64,000 nucleotides of DNA. Origin: UBA685 sp049890115. GTDB taxonomy: Bacteria > Pseudomonadota > Alphaproteobacteria > Puniceispirillales > Puniceispirillaceae. The position numbers and the translations under genes were made by a program. Below the pieces are notes generated by a model. It was not told the origin of the DNA, searched no databases, and was given only the letters and a program-made list of their open reading frames with translations. The stretch is taken from contig JBMHCC010000047.1 of assembly GCA_049890115.1 (NCBI GenBank), forward strand, positions 34,307 through 98,306, given 5' to 3'. This document shows positions 9,240 to 18,447 of the stretch, piece by piece. Every line of letters begins with the position of its first letter. Position 1 is the first letter of the stretch.

Positions 9240-10037
9240 ATGACGCTGTCAGGCGCAAAGTCTATCTTTTATAGCGTAGTAGGCCTTATTGGACTGCTAT
9301 TTGCACAAAGTGTTTTCGCTGCACAACCAGAGCCATGGCAGATTGGTCTTCAGCCTGCTGCTGGTTCGATTGCTGAAAAAGCAACAAGCCTGCATAATTT
9401 GTTGCTTGTTATTATTACAGCGATTTCCGTTTTTGTGCTGGCGTTGCTGGTTTATGTTTGTTTTCGTTTCCGTGCGAAATCAAACCCTGTGCCATCAAAA
9501 ACATCACATAACACAGTGATTGAAATTTTATGGACTGTTGTACCAGTTTTGATCTTGGTTGTTATTGCGGTGCCGTCTTTCCGCTTGCTCTATTATATGG
9601 ATCAGACCAAAGACACTGAAATGGTGATCAAGGTTACTGGCAATCAGTGGTACTGGAATTACGAATATCCAGATGAGCAAATCGGTTTTGATTCATATAT
9701 GATTGACGAAACAGATTTGGCAGAAGATGAAATCCGCCTATTATCAGTTGATAATGAAATGATTGTGCCAGCTGGCACCAGAATCAAGCTGCTTGTGACA
9801 GGCAATGATGTGATGCATTCCTTCTTTGTCCCATCACTAGCTGTTCAGATCTATTCAATCGCAGGCCGCGTGAATGAGGCATGGATTGATGTGCCAAATG
9901 AGCCAAAGACCTATTATGGCCAATGTAACCAGATTTGTGGCGTGAACCACGCCTATATGCCAATCGTGGTTAAAGCATTGCCGCAAGATGAATATGATGC
10001 CTGGTTGGCATCAGCCAAAGAAGAATTCGCGCTTTAA
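9240..10037 (+). CDS. coxB: Cytochrome c oxidase subunit II
   Basis: Subunit II receives electrons from cytochrome c through its periplasmic CuA centre. An N-terminal signal sequence (cleavage likely after SVFA, residue 27) is followed by two membrane helices (about 52-75 and 95-117) and the cupredoxin domain. CuA ligands are visible: His193 in MHSFFVPS, then Cys229, Cys233, His237 and Met240 in QCNQICGVNHAYM. The residue between the cysteines that is Glu in many homologues (CxExC) is Gln231 here. No C-terminal heme domain is present. A strong GGGGGAG ribosome site precedes the ATG. It heads the oxidase operon. Confidence 0.97.
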   Translation: MTLSGAKSIFYSVVGLIGLLFAQSVFAAQPEPWQIGLQPAAGSIAEKATSLHNLLLVIITAISVFVLALLVYVCFRFRAKSNPVPSKTSHNTVIEILWTVVPVLILVVIAVPSFRLLYYMDQTKDTEMVIKVTGNQWYWNYEYPDEQIGFDSYMIDETDLAEDEIRLLSVDNEMIVPAGTRIKLLVTGNDVMHSFFVPSLAVQIYSIAGRVNEAWIDVPNEPKTYYGQCNQICGVNHAYMPIVVKALPQDEYDAWLASAKEEFAL

Positions 10038-10061
10038 GCTGTTTTAGACAGGGAGAAAATA

Positions 10062-11654
10062 ATGAGTGAAGTCGCCCATACAGCTGACCACGCACATGGT
10101 GCCCCACAAGGGTTCGTGCGCCGTTGGCTTTATTCAACAAACCACAAAGATATCGGAACGATGTATATCATCTTCTCGATTATCGCAGCCTTTATTGGTG
10201 GTGGTTTTTCTGTCTTTATGCGTATGGAGCTAATGGAGCCAGGCGTACAATATATGGCTGATGGTCATATGTGGAACGTCTTTACCACTGCTCACGGTCT
10301 TATCATGGTGTTCTTTGTTGTGATGCCTGGTTTGATTGGTGGATTTGGCAACTGGTTTGTGCCGATTATGATTGGTGCACCTGATATGGCATTCCCACGG
10401 ATGAATAACATTTCATTCTGGTTGCTGCCTCCATCATTTATTTTGCTGCTTATGTCTGCTGCTGTTGATGGCGGTGCTGGTGTTGGTTGGACGATTTATC
10501 CGCCATTATCCAATTCGCTTGGTACGCCTGGCATGTCTATGGATTTGGCGATTTTCTCGCTTCACCTAGCTGGTGTCTCATCTATCTTGGGTGCGGCAAA
10601 CTTTATCACGACCATCTTTAATATGCGAACCCCTGGTATGACATTGCATAAGATGCCGCTATTTGCATGGGCGATGCTTATTACGGCTTTCTTGCTGCTA
10701 TTGGCTGTTCCTGTTTTGGCTGGTGCTATCACGATGCTTCTGACAGACCGTAATTTTGGCACAACATTCTTTGTACCAGAAGGCGGCGGTGACCCAATCT
10801 TGTTCCTGCATTTGTTCTGGTTCTTTGGACATCCTGAAGTGTATATCATGATTTTGCCTGCTTTTGGTATTGTCAGCCATATTATCTCAACCTTCTCGCG
10901 CAAGCCTGTCTTTGGTTATCTTGGCATGGCCTATGCGATGGTTGCGATTGGTTTTGTTGGCTTTATCGTGTGGGCTCACCACATGTACACGGTTGGCATG
11001 GATGTTGATACACGTGCTTACTTTACCGCAGCAACAATGGTGATTGCGGTGCCAACAGGCGTTAAGATCTTCTCTTGGGTTGCAACAATGTGGGGCGGCT
11101 CATTGACATTCCGTGTTCCAATGCTGTGGGCGATTGGCTTCATCTTCTTGTTCACTGTTGGCGGTGTAACAGGTGTTGTGCTGGCCAATGCTGGTATGGA
11201 TGTTGTGTTGCATAACACTTATTATGTGATTGCACACTTCCATTATGTGCTGTCATTGGGTGCTGTTTATGGCTTGTTTGCTGGTTTCTATTACTGGTTC
11301 AGCAAAATGACAGGCTATGAATATTCAGAGACATTGGCAAAATGGCATTTCTGGATCACATTTGTTGGCGTTAACCTGACATTCTTCCCAATGCATTTCC
11401 TGGGTCTTGCTGGTATGCCACGTCGCTATGTTGATTATCCTGATGCCTTTGCTGGCTGGAATATGGTTGCTTCTTATGGCTCTTATATTTCTGCTGCTGG
11501 TGCTATCTTATTCTTGATTGTGATTGCAGAGGCGTTTATTTCACGCCGCAAAGCTGCTGATAACCCATGGGGTGAAGGTGCCACAACGCTAGAATGGCAG
11601 GTATCATCACCGCCGCCTTATCACACTTTTGATGACCTGCCGAAGGTCAAGTAA
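10062..11654 (+). CDS. coxA: Cytochrome c oxidase subunit I (aa3 type)
   Basis: Subunit I carries heme a and the heme a3-CuB centre where oxygen is reduced and protons are pumped. The 530-residue product has twelve membrane helices and the invariant signatures WFFGHPEVYIMILPAFG (CuB His and cross-linked Tyr region), WAHHMYTVGMDVDTRAYF, and HFHYVLSLGAVYGLFAG (heme ligands). It follows coxB by 24 bases and precedes ctaB by 9. It is a standard aa3/A-type oxidase rather than cbb3. Confidence 0.98.
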   Translation: MSEVAHTADHAHGAPQGFVRRWLYSTNHKDIGTMYIIFSIIAAFIGGGFSVFMRMELMEPGVQYMADGHMWNVFTTAHGLIMVFFVVMPGLIGGFGNWFVPIMIGAPDMAFPRMNNISFWLLPPSFILLLMSAAVDGGAGVGWTIYPPLSNSLGTPGMSMDLAIFSLHLAGVSSILGAANFITTIFNMRTPGMTLHKMPLFAWAMLITAFLLLLAVPVLAGAITMLLTDRNFGTTFFVPEGGGDPILFLHLFWFFGHPEVYIMILPAFGIVSHIISTFSRKPVFGYLGMAYAMVAIGFVGFIVWAHHMYTVGMDVDTRAYFTAATMVIAVPTGVKIFSWVATMWGGSLTFRVPMLWAIGFIFLFTVGGVTGVVLANAGMDVVLHNTYYVIAHFHYVLSLGAVYGLFAGFYYWFSKMTGYEYSETLAKWHFWITFVGVNLTFFPMHFLGLAGMPRRYVDYPDAFAGWNMVASYGSYISAAGAILFLIVIAEAFISRRKAADNPWGEGATTLEWQVSSPPPYHTFDDLPKVK

Positions 11655-11663
11655 TAAGGCGTT

Positions 11664-12593
11664 ATGATGCAACAGATGCCAACAAATATCACAAATACAG
11701 CAGAGGTGAATTATATTGCCTCTGCTGGTGATTTTTTCCAGCTGATGAAGCCACGGGTGATGAGCCTTGTGATTTTCACCAGCTTTGTTGGTATGTATCT
11801 AGCACCATCAGATAAGCCATTGACGCTATCTGCTATCATGCTTGGTGCGATATCGCTATTTGCGATTGCCGCAGGAGCTGGTGCATCTGGTGCGATTAAT
11901 CAATGGTATGACAGAGATATTGATGCTGTGATGTCACGCACAAAGGGGCGTCCGATACCATCAGGGCGTGTGCATGGTGATGAGGCACTGGCATTGGGTC
12001 TTGTCATATCTGTTTTATCAGTTCTGATGCTGTCATTATCTGCTAATTTTGTGGCAGGTGGCTTGCTTGCATTTACCATTTTCTTTTATGCCGTAATTTA
12101 CACCATGTGGCTGAAGCGTCGTACACCACAAAATATCGTAATAGGTGGTGCAGCCGGTGCGTTCCCGCCAATGGTTGGGTGGGCAGCGATTTCTGGCACA
12201 ATTAGCCTTGAGTCAATACTCTTATTCGCCATTATTTTTGTCTGGACGCCGCCTCATTTTTGGGCTTTGGCACTGGTTAAAAATGACGATTATCAGCGTG
12301 CGAATGTGCCAATGATGCCTGTCATTTCAGGTGTTGGTGAAACCAAAAACCAGATTTTGATTTATAGTCTGATCCTGGCACCTCTTGGCATGATGCCTTA
12401 TTTTATTGGGATGAGCTCTGCCTATTATGGTGTTGCATCTTCGATGCTTGGTTTAATCTTTTTGCGCCATGCTATCACGCTGTGGCGTTCTGATAATCTT
12501 GAACCAGCTATGCCATTATTCCGGTTTTCTTTAGTCTATTTATCAATGCTATTTCTGGCACTGATGCTAGACAGATTTGTGATGGGCCTCTAG
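11664..12593 (+). CDS. ctaB: Protoheme IX farnesyltransferase (heme O synthase)
   Basis: CtaB converts protoheme to heme O, the precursor of heme A for the oxidase encoded next door. It is a membrane protein of the UbiA superfamily with a NQWYDRDIDAVMSRTKGRP motif and several hydrophobic helices. Length (309) is typical. It may alternatively start at the second methionine. The gene is within the oxidase operon, four bases before the next small gene. Confidence 0.96.
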   Translation: MMQQMPTNITNTAEVNYIASAGDFFQLMKPRVMSLVIFTSFVGMYLAPSDKPLTLSAIMLGAISLFAIAAGAGASGAINQWYDRDIDAVMSRTKGRPIPSGRVHGDEALALGLVISVLSVLMLSLSANFVAGGLLAFTIFFYAVIYTMWLKRRTPQNIVIGGAAGAFPPMVGWAAISGTISLESILLFAIIFVWTPPHFWALALVKNDDYQRANVPMMPVISGVGETKNQILIYSLILAPLGMMPYFIGMSSAYYGVASSMLGLIFLRHAITLWRSDNLEPAMPLFRFSLVYLSMLFLALMLDRFVMGL

Positions 12594-12597
12594 AGCA

Positions 12598-12756
12598 ATG
12601 ACACAAACAGATAAAAAACCACAAAATGAACCAAAGACAGCTGCAGAAATGCTAGCGATGCGCCGTGCCCGTAATTATTGGGTTTTAGGCTGCATTGTGG
12701 GTTTGGTTGTTTTATTCTATCTGATTACGATTTTACGTATGGCAGGGGCGGAATAA
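12598..12756 (+). CDS. Small single-span membrane protein of the cytochrome oxidase operon (CoxF-like)
   Basis: A 52-codon gene lies exactly between ctaB and ctaG. It starts at ATG 12598 and its TAA ends one base before the ctaG ATG. The product has a charged N-terminal half (MTQTDKKPQNEPKTAAEMLA) and one hydrophobic helix (about residues 28-46, WVLGCIVGLVVLFYLITIL). A small gene with this topology occupies this position in many alphaproteobacterial cta operons and is called CoxF or orf1; the role in oxidase assembly is assumed from context. Tight spacing on both sides and the sensible topology argue that it is translated. Confidence 0.85.
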   Translation: MTQTDKKPQNEPKTAAEMLAMRRARNYWVLGCIVGLVVLFYLITILRMAGAE

Positions 12757-12757
12757 T

Positions 12758-13339
12758 ATGGCCAACCTTGCAACATCATCACCACATGTGACTGAGCTGG
12801 ATAATGCGGTACAAAAAAGTAACCGCAAAATCTTACTCACGCTTGGTGCCGTGGTGTTTGCAATGGTGGGGCTGGCTTATGCATCTGTGCCTTTATATAA
12901 ATTATTCTGTCAGGTTACAGGCTTTGGTGGGACAACACAGGTAGCCGAAGCAGCACCGCAACAAGTCGCCTTTGATAGCATGCCTGTTGATGTGCGCTTT
13001 GATGCGAATGTCAATCCGGCATTGCCATGGCAATTTGGTCCAGTGACAAAGCCTGTCACATTGCGCCCTGGTGAGGAAATCACGGTTTATTATCGTGCCA
13101 CTAATTTAGCTGATGTGCCAACTAGTGGCACAGCTACCTTTAATGTCACGCCGCAAAAGGCAGGGCCTTATTTTATGAAGATTGAATGTTTTTGTTTTAC
13201 TGAACAAACACTTCAACCTGGTGAATCGGTCGATATGCCAGTATCCTTTTTCTTGGATCCTGACATAAGGCTGGATGAGAATACAAAAGATGTGGATGAA
13301 GTCGTTCTGTCATACACATTTTTTGCTGATTTAAATTAA
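12758..13339 (+). CDS. ctaG: Cytochrome c oxidase assembly protein CtaG/Cox11
   Basis: CtaG/Cox11 delivers copper to the CuB site of subunit I. The 193-residue protein has one N-terminal membrane anchor (about residues 25-43), a periplasmic domain, the conserved Cys in LFCQVTGFGGT (Cys51) and the copper-binding ECFCF motif (Cys144, Cys146). It starts one base after the preceding small gene's stop, so translational coupling is likely. Confidence 0.96.
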   Translation: MANLATSSPHVTELDNAVQKSNRKILLTLGAVVFAMVGLAYASVPLYKLFCQVTGFGGTTQVAEAAPQQVAFDSMPVDVRFDANVNPALPWQFGPVTKPVTLRPGEEITVYYRATNLADVPTSGTATFNVTPQKAGPYFMKIECFCFTEQTLQPGESVDMPVSFFLDPDIRLDENTKDVDEVVLSYTFFADLN

Positions 13340-13387
13340 GTTTATTTTGTGCCCGGCTGGGACCGGGGGGAAAACAAGGAGAACAAA

Positions 13388-14173
13388 ATGAGCGGAGCGC
13401 AAAAACATCCCTATCATCTGGTAGAACCAAGCCCATGGCCTGCATTAGGCTCTGCTGCTGGTTTTGTTGCTGCTATTGGTGGTGTCATGTATATGCATGA
13501 ACGTGCCTATGGTGTGGCTGTACTGGGTCTAGGGCTTGGCCTGGTCTTTTTGACAATGTTCTTATGGTGGCGTGATGTCATCAGAGAAGCTGAATATCAG
13601 GGACATCATACACCGATTGTGCAAATTGGTATGCGTTATGGCATGATGCTGTTCATCGCATCAGAGGTGATGTTCTTTGTGGCATTTTTCTGGGCATTTT
13701 TTGATGCCTCTTTATTCCCAGTTGGCGGTGTCTGGCCACCAGAAGGGATTGAGACATTTAATCCATTTGATCTGCCATTGATCAACACATTGGTATTATT
13801 GCTATCTGGCTGTACTGTGACATGGTCTCATCATGCATTGGTTCATGATAATCGCCGTGACTTTTTGGTTGGTCTGGCGTTAACCGTCATTCTTGGCATT
13901 TTATTCTCAGGCCTGCAGGCACTGGAATATAGCCATGCGCCATTTGGGTTTACCGATGGCATTTACCCATCTGTCTTTTATATGGCCACTGGGTTCCATG
14001 GCTTCCATGTTTTGGTTGGCACCTTGTTCCTAGCAGTTTGCTTTTTCCGTGGCCTCAAGGGGCATTTCAAAGCTGACCAGCATTTTGGTTTTGAAGCAGC
14101 AGCCTGGTACTGGCACTTTGTTGACGTGGTATGGCTGTTCTTATTTGTCGCTGTCTATTGGTGGGGTGGTTGA
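13388..14173 (+). CDS. ctaE: Cytochrome c oxidase subunit III
   Basis: Subunit III is the third core membrane subunit and stabilises turnover of the oxidase. I chose ATG 13388 (MSGAQKHPYHLVEPSPWP) because AAGGAG lies six bases upstream and homologues begin like this; a longer reading from 13349 would be non-homologous. The 261-residue product has seven membrane helices with family signatures such as SEVMFFVAFFWAFFDASL and GFHGFHVLVGTLFL, and ends in WYWHFVDVVWLFLFV. A terminator hairpin follows at 14201-14238. Confidence 0.97.
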   Translation: MSGAQKHPYHLVEPSPWPALGSAAGFVAAIGGVMYMHERAYGVAVLGLGLGLVFLTMFLWWRDVIREAEYQGHHTPIVQIGMRYGMMLFIASEVMFFVAFFWAFFDASLFPVGGVWPPEGIETFNPFDLPLINTLVLLLSGCTVTWSHHALVHDNRRDFLVGLALTVILGILFSGLQALEYSHAPFGFTDGIYPSVFYMATGFHGFHVLVGTLFLAVCFFRGLKGHFKADQHFGFEAAAWYWHFVDVVWLFLFVAVYWWGG

Positions 14174-14200
14174 TCAACCAAAGCCGACAATGATATAAGC

Positions 14201-14238
14201 AAGGGGTCAGCTATTATGTGGCTGGCCCTTTTTATTTT
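14201..14238 (+). terminator. Rho-independent terminator after ctaE
   Basis: The arms AAGGGGTCAGC and GCTGGCCCTT form a stem with one bulged G and one wobble pair around the loop TATTATGTG, followed by a T-rich run (TTTATTTTTG). It sits 28 bases after the ctaE stop and before the separate surf1 start, so it should end or attenuate the oxidase transcript. Confidence 0.7.
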
Positions 14239-14299
14239 TGTCTCATTTTTGATGTGGAATCAGCATTGAAATCTCTTATCTGAAAGATAGATAAAGACT

Positions 14300-15037
14300 A
14301 TGAAATTTCGTCCTTTATTATGGCCAACCTTATTTTCTGTTCCTGCTTTGCTTGTCCTGATTATGCTTGGCAGCTGGCAGGTGCAAAGGCTGACATGGAA
14401 AACAGAGCTGATAAATCAGTTCCAAGAACGCTCGCAGGCACAGCCAGTTTATCCAGCTAGTGATAGCCTTAAAGCAGGGGAAATAGAGTTTCAGCGTATC
14501 GCAATAGATGGTGAATTTATCCATGACCAGACCGTCTATCTGACAGGGCGCACCTATGAAGGTAATGCTGGGTTTCATGTTGTGACGGTGTTTGAGACTA
14601 ATCGCGGCGACCAGTTCTTTATAAATCGTGGTTGGGTGTCTGAAGCCTACCGCGAGCCTGAAAGCCGGCCCTTTTCTATGATAGAAGGCGCAACAAGAAT
14701 TGAAGGCATCATCAGATTACCACAAAGGCAAGGCCAGTTTGTTCCTGATAATGAGCCTGATAAAGGGTTTTGGTTTACCATGAAGCCTGATGAGGTTGCC
14801 TCTTTTTTAAAGCTACCTAATGTTGAACAAGCCTTTTTCATTGATGCTGTGCGCCCGCTGGATGCCAAGCTGACATTGCCGATAGCAGCTGAGGTAAAGG
14901 TAGATGTGCGCAATGCCCATTTAAATTATGCCATCACCTGGTTTGGGCTGGCATTATCTTTGATCGGTGTCTATATCGCCTATCACCATAGCCTTGGCCG
15001 CCTGACATTTGGAAGCGCCAAAAAAGAGGATGAATAA
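14300..15037 (+). CDS. SURF1 family cytochrome oxidase assembly protein
   Basis: SURF1/Shy1 proteins assist heme a insertion into subunit I. The 245-residue protein has the usual topology: one N-terminal helix (about residues 8-26), a periplasmic domain, and a C-terminal helix (about 208-228, ending LIGVYIAYHH). LGSWQVQRLTWK after the first helix and FINRGWV in the middle are typical of the family. It lies behind the oxidase terminator and two bases before thrC, so it may share readthrough from the oxidase operon or its own promoter. Confidence 0.9.
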   Translation: MKFRPLLWPTLFSVPALLVLIMLGSWQVQRLTWKTELINQFQERSQAQPVYPASDSLKAGEIEFQRIAIDGEFIHDQTVYLTGRTYEGNAGFHVVTVFETNRGDQFFINRGWVSEAYREPESRPFSMIEGATRIEGIIRLPQRQGQFVPDNEPDKGFWFTMKPDEVASFLKLPNVEQAFFIDAVRPLDAKLTLPIAAEVKVDVRNAHLNYAITWFGLALSLIGVYIAYHHSLGRLTFGSAKKEDE

Positions 15038-15039
15038 CG

Positions 15040-16452
15040 GTGAATTATATCAGTACCAGAGGCGCAGATGGCCCTCTTTCATTTGAAGAAGCCTTATTAA
15101 ACGGTCTGGCTCGTGATGGCGGCCTGTATTTGCCTGTAAGCTGGCCACGCTTTAGCACAGCAGACATTGCCGCGATGAAATCGCTATCTTATCCAGAGCT
15201 TGCGGCAAAAATCATGGCTCCCTTTACCAATGGGGATCCTGATGAAGCTGAATTGCTGGCAATGGCGCAAGATGCCTATGCTGATTTCACGCATAAAGAT
15301 GTGGCACCTTTAACTGATCTAGGCACTGATAATTTGCATGTGCTAGAGCTATTTTCAGGGCCAACTATCGCTTTTAAAGATTATGCGATGCAATTTTTAT
15401 CACGTGCCTTTGACCGTGCTTTGCAAAAAGTGGGTAAAAGAGCTGTGATATTAGGCGCGACAAGCGGTGACACAGGCTCAGCAGCGCTTGAAGCTTTTCA
15501 AGGCCGTGATGCGGTTGATGTGTTTATTTTATTCCCCCATGGCAGAGTATCACCTGTTCAACAAAAGCAAATGACATCTGTGATTGCCAATGGCGCACAT
15601 GCGATCGCGGTTCATGGTGATTTTGATGATTGTCAGGCGATTGTCAAAGCAGCTTTTAATGATAGCACCTTCCGTGATGCGGTTGGCCTGTCAGCCATTA
15701 ATTCGATTAATTGGGCGCGTTTGATGCCGCAAATCGTCTATTATTTTGCTAGCGCGCTGCAAGTTGGTGCGCCTGAAAAGCAAGTCGCTTTTTCAGTGCC
15801 AACAGGTAATTTTGGAAATGTATTTGCTGGCTGGGTGGCAGCACAGATGGGCTTGCCAATCGCGAAATTAATTGTCGCATCAAATCGAAATGACATTTTA
15901 ACACGTTTTTTTGAGACAGGTGCAATGAAGCGTGATGGGGTGGAGCCATCTCTTAGCCCATCAATGGATATTCAAGTATCATCAAATTTTGAACGCTTAC
16001 TTTTTGAAATGATGGGTCGTGATGGCAAAAAGACAGCTCATTTGATGGCTGAATTTGCACAAAATGGCCAATTTAGCTTGCCGCAATCTGTGCTTGATGA
16101 AGCTGAGAAGCAATTTGCAGCTTATCGTTTGGATGATGATGGTACTTTGGCAGAGATTGCCGCTGCCAAGGAGCATTATGATTTGGCGATTGACCCGCAT
16201 TCAGCAGTTGGTCTTTATGGCGCACGCATGGCACGCAATGATAAGCTGGTGGCAGAAGATGTGCCTATTATTGCGCTGGCTTGTGCACATCCGGCAAAAT
16301 TCCCAGATGCTGTTGAAAGAGCACTTGGGACACGTCCTGCCTTGCCGCCACATTTAGCAGATTTGATGGAACGTGATGAGCGTTTCGAGATTCTAGATAA
16401 TGATCTGGCTATTGTGCAATCTCACATCCTAGCGCAAAGGCGTGTTTCATGA
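15040..16452 (+). CDS. thrC: Threonine synthase
   Basis: ThrC converts O-phosphohomoserine to threonine with pyridoxal phosphate. The likely start is GTG at 15040, two bases after the surf1 stop. The long (470-residue) form seen in proteobacteria and yeast is present. The PLP lysine is Lys113 in GPTIAFKDYAMQF, and ILGATSGDTGSAA is the phosphate-binding segment. The stop codon overlaps the start of the next gene by four bases (ATGA). The homoserine kinase partner thrB is at 21368-22333. Confidence 0.96.
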   Translation: MNYISTRGADGPLSFEEALLNGLARDGGLYLPVSWPRFSTADIAAMKSLSYPELAAKIMAPFTNGDPDEAELLAMAQDAYADFTHKDVAPLTDLGTDNLHVLELFSGPTIAFKDYAMQFLSRAFDRALQKVGKRAVILGATSGDTGSAALEAFQGRDAVDVFILFPHGRVSPVQQKQMTSVIANGAHAIAVHGDFDDCQAIVKAAFNDSTFRDAVGLSAINSINWARLMPQIVYYFASALQVGAPEKQVAFSVPTGNFGNVFAGWVAAQMGLPIAKLIVASNRNDILTRFFETGAMKRDGVEPSLSPSMDIQVSSNFERLLFEMMGRDGKKTAHLMAEFAQNGQFSLPQSVLDEAEKQFAAYRLDDDGTLAEIAAAKEHYDLAIDPHSAVGLYGARMARNDKLVAEDVPIIALACAHPAKFPDAVERALGTRPALPPHLADLMERDERFEILDNDLAIVQSHILAQRRVS

Positions 16453-17711
16453 GTGCTGTTATCACCAAATTGGCAAATGGGTTAACCGTTGCCTCATTGA
16501 CGATGCCAGGTGCACAATCTGTCAATGTGGGTGTTTGGGTAAAAGCTGGTGGGCGTGATGAGCTAGCTGGTGAAAATGGCATAGCGCATATGCTAGAGCA
16601 TATGGCTTTTAAAGGAACCGGTAAGCGAACGGCTCATGATATCGCTGTTGAGGTTGAATCAGTTGGCGGCTATATGAATGCTTATACAGCGCGCGAAGAA
16701 ACAGCCTATTACATCCGAATCTTGCCAGAATTTATGCCGCTAGCTGTTGAGGTTTTATTTGATATCCTTACAAATTCAAGCCTACCAGATGCTGAAATAG
16801 AACGTGAAAGAGGCGTTATCCTTCAGGAAATTGGGCAATCTCTTGATACGCCTGATGATGTGGTTTTTGAGAATTTTTCAAAAGCAAGCTATCCAGATCA
16901 TACGCTTGGTCAATCTATCCTTGGGACAGCTGAAAGTGTGTCTGGATTTCAACGTGATGATTTGCATAAATTTATGAGCCGTTATTATGGTGCAGGGCAG
17001 ATGATCTTATGTGCTGCTGGGGCTGTTGATCATGATGCGCTTGTCGCAGAGGCAGGCCGCTATCAATCCATGATGGGGCAATCAACTCACCCAACCCGCC
17101 ATCAGCCTGTTTGGCAAGGTGGCAGGATAATTGAGACACGCCAGCTTGAACAGGCGCATGTTATTTTTGGCTTTGCAGCACCAGCAGCGATTGATGAAGA
17201 TCGTTATGCGATGATGTTATTATCTAATCTTTATGGCAGTGGTATGTCATCACGTCTATTCCAAGAAGTGCGTGAAAAAAGAGGTCTTTGCTATTCCATT
17301 TTCTCATTTGCCCAGATGATGTCTGATACAGGTGTTTTTGGCGTTTATGCTGGCACGGCACAAGATGATGTAGATGAGATGATCACAGTGTCTTGTGGGG
17401 CATTTGGTGATATGTTGACTAATCTGTCATCAGATGAGATAGAGCGTGGCAAAGCACAAATGCGCGCCTCTATTTTAATGGGTCAGGAATCTGTTTCAGG
17501 CATGACAGAATCGATGGCACGCCAGCTTTTGCTATTTGGTAAAACAACCACGCCAGAAGAGATTGCCGCAAAAATCGCTAATCTTGATAAATCAGATGTT
17601 GAACGCATGATAGCGCGATTATCTGATAATGTGCGCCCCTCATTAAGTTTGATCGGCCCATCAGATAAGGTGATGGCAAATGACGCCTTGCAGGCGCTCC
17701 TAGCAGCCTAA
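16449..17711 (+). CDS. M16-family zinc peptidase (mitochondrial processing peptidase-like)
   Basis: The 420-residue protein is an inverzincin. Its HxxEH site is HMLEH (His47, Glu50, His51), with the glycine-rich VKAGGRDE region before it and the C-terminal domain REKRGLCYSIFSF typical of the beta subunit of mitochondrial processing peptidase and bacterial PqqL/YmxG relatives. No signal peptide is visible. Translation is probably coupled to thrC by the ATGA overlap; the thrC-M16 pair is common in alphaproteobacteria. The physiological substrate is not known. Confidence 0.92.
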   Translation: MSAVITKLANGLTVASLTMPGAQSVNVGVWVKAGGRDELAGENGIAHMLEHMAFKGTGKRTAHDIAVEVESVGGYMNAYTAREETAYYIRILPEFMPLAVEVLFDILTNSSLPDAEIERERGVILQEIGQSLDTPDDVVFENFSKASYPDHTLGQSILGTAESVSGFQRDDLHKFMSRYYGAGQMILCAAGAVDHDALVAEAGRYQSMMGQSTHPTRHQPVWQGGRIIETRQLEQAHVIFGFAAPAAIDEDRYAMMLLSNLYGSGMSSRLFQEVREKRGLCYSIFSFAQMMSDTGVFGVYAGTAQDDVDEMITVSCGAFGDMLTNLSSDEIERGKAQMRASILMGQESVSGMTESMARQLLLFGKTTTPEEIAAKIANLDKSDVERMIARLSDNVRPSLSLIGPSDKVMANDALQALLAA

Positions 17712-17733
17712 TCAGCCTTAGGCAGAGCCAGAA

Positions 17734-18315
17734 TCAGGCAGAGCCAGCGTCAGGTGATAAAGAGGCTGCATTAAAGCCTTTGGCGGCAAAGCATGACTGC
17801 CATAATAATTCAGGCGGTGTATCGAAAATCAACTCAGGGCTAGCTTCAAGATGAAACCAAACACCATCTTTCAGCTCTTCTTCTAGCTGGCCTTCATCCC
17901 AGCCAGCATAGCCAAGCATGATGCGATGTTGCATTGGCCCTGTCCCTGATGCGATCTCATCAATGATTGATACCTGAAAAGACAAAGCAAGATCACGTCC
18001 CACTGGCAGGCTATCTGGCAGCATCTGGTCAACAGAATGCAACACAAACCCCCTGCCAGCCTCAACAGGCCCACCAGCATAAATAGGCATATCACCATCA
18101 AATTGCGCCTGTGACAGTGATAATTTTTCGCGCAAGCCATTTAAATCAAGTTTTTGATGCGGTTTATTGATCACAACGCCCATTGCGGCCTGATCATCAT
18201 GTTGGCACATTAAAATGACAGCTTGTTTAAAACGGCCATCTTCTATCTGAGGCATCGCAACCAAAAGCTGGCCACGCACAGAGTTCAAAATTTCGACATC
18301 TTTTTGTATCATCAT
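17734..18315 (-). CDS. YqgE/AlgH (UPF0301) family protein
   Basis: The 193-residue protein matches the YqgE/AlgH family: GQLLVAMPQIEDGRFKQAVILMCQHD near the start, GVVINKP, and MLGYAGWDEGQLEEELKDGVW later. The family has a known fold but no established biochemical role; AlgH was named from a transcriptional phenotype in Pseudomonas. It converges on the M16 peptidase gene with a 22-base gap and is divergent from the DsbD-like gene. Confidence 0.92.
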   Translation of the reverse strand: MMIQKDVEILNSVRGQLLVAMPQIEDGRFKQAVILMCQHDDQAAMGVVINKPHQKLDLNGLREKLSLSQAQFDGDMPIYAGGPVEAGRGFVLHSVDQMLPDSLPVGRDLALSFQVSIIDEIASGTGPMQHRIMLGYAGWDEGQLEEELKDGVWFHLEASPELIFDTPPELLWQSCFAAKGFNAASLSPDAGSA

Positions 18316-18447
18316 GAGTGCTAGTGTAAATGAGATTCATCTTTATTGGCAATGTTATATAGCTTGTCATCAAACGATGATAGGGCGATAAAGAAATCTG
18401 GCAAAGGCAGATGACTTTTTTGTACTGAGAACCTATTTGTAAAAGCA

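Noticed and set aside
17712..17765. Direct repeat CAGGCAGAGCCAG near the M16/yqgE junction
   Set aside because: Two short copies overlap the end of yqgE coding sequence and the intergenic junction; too short to indicate an element.
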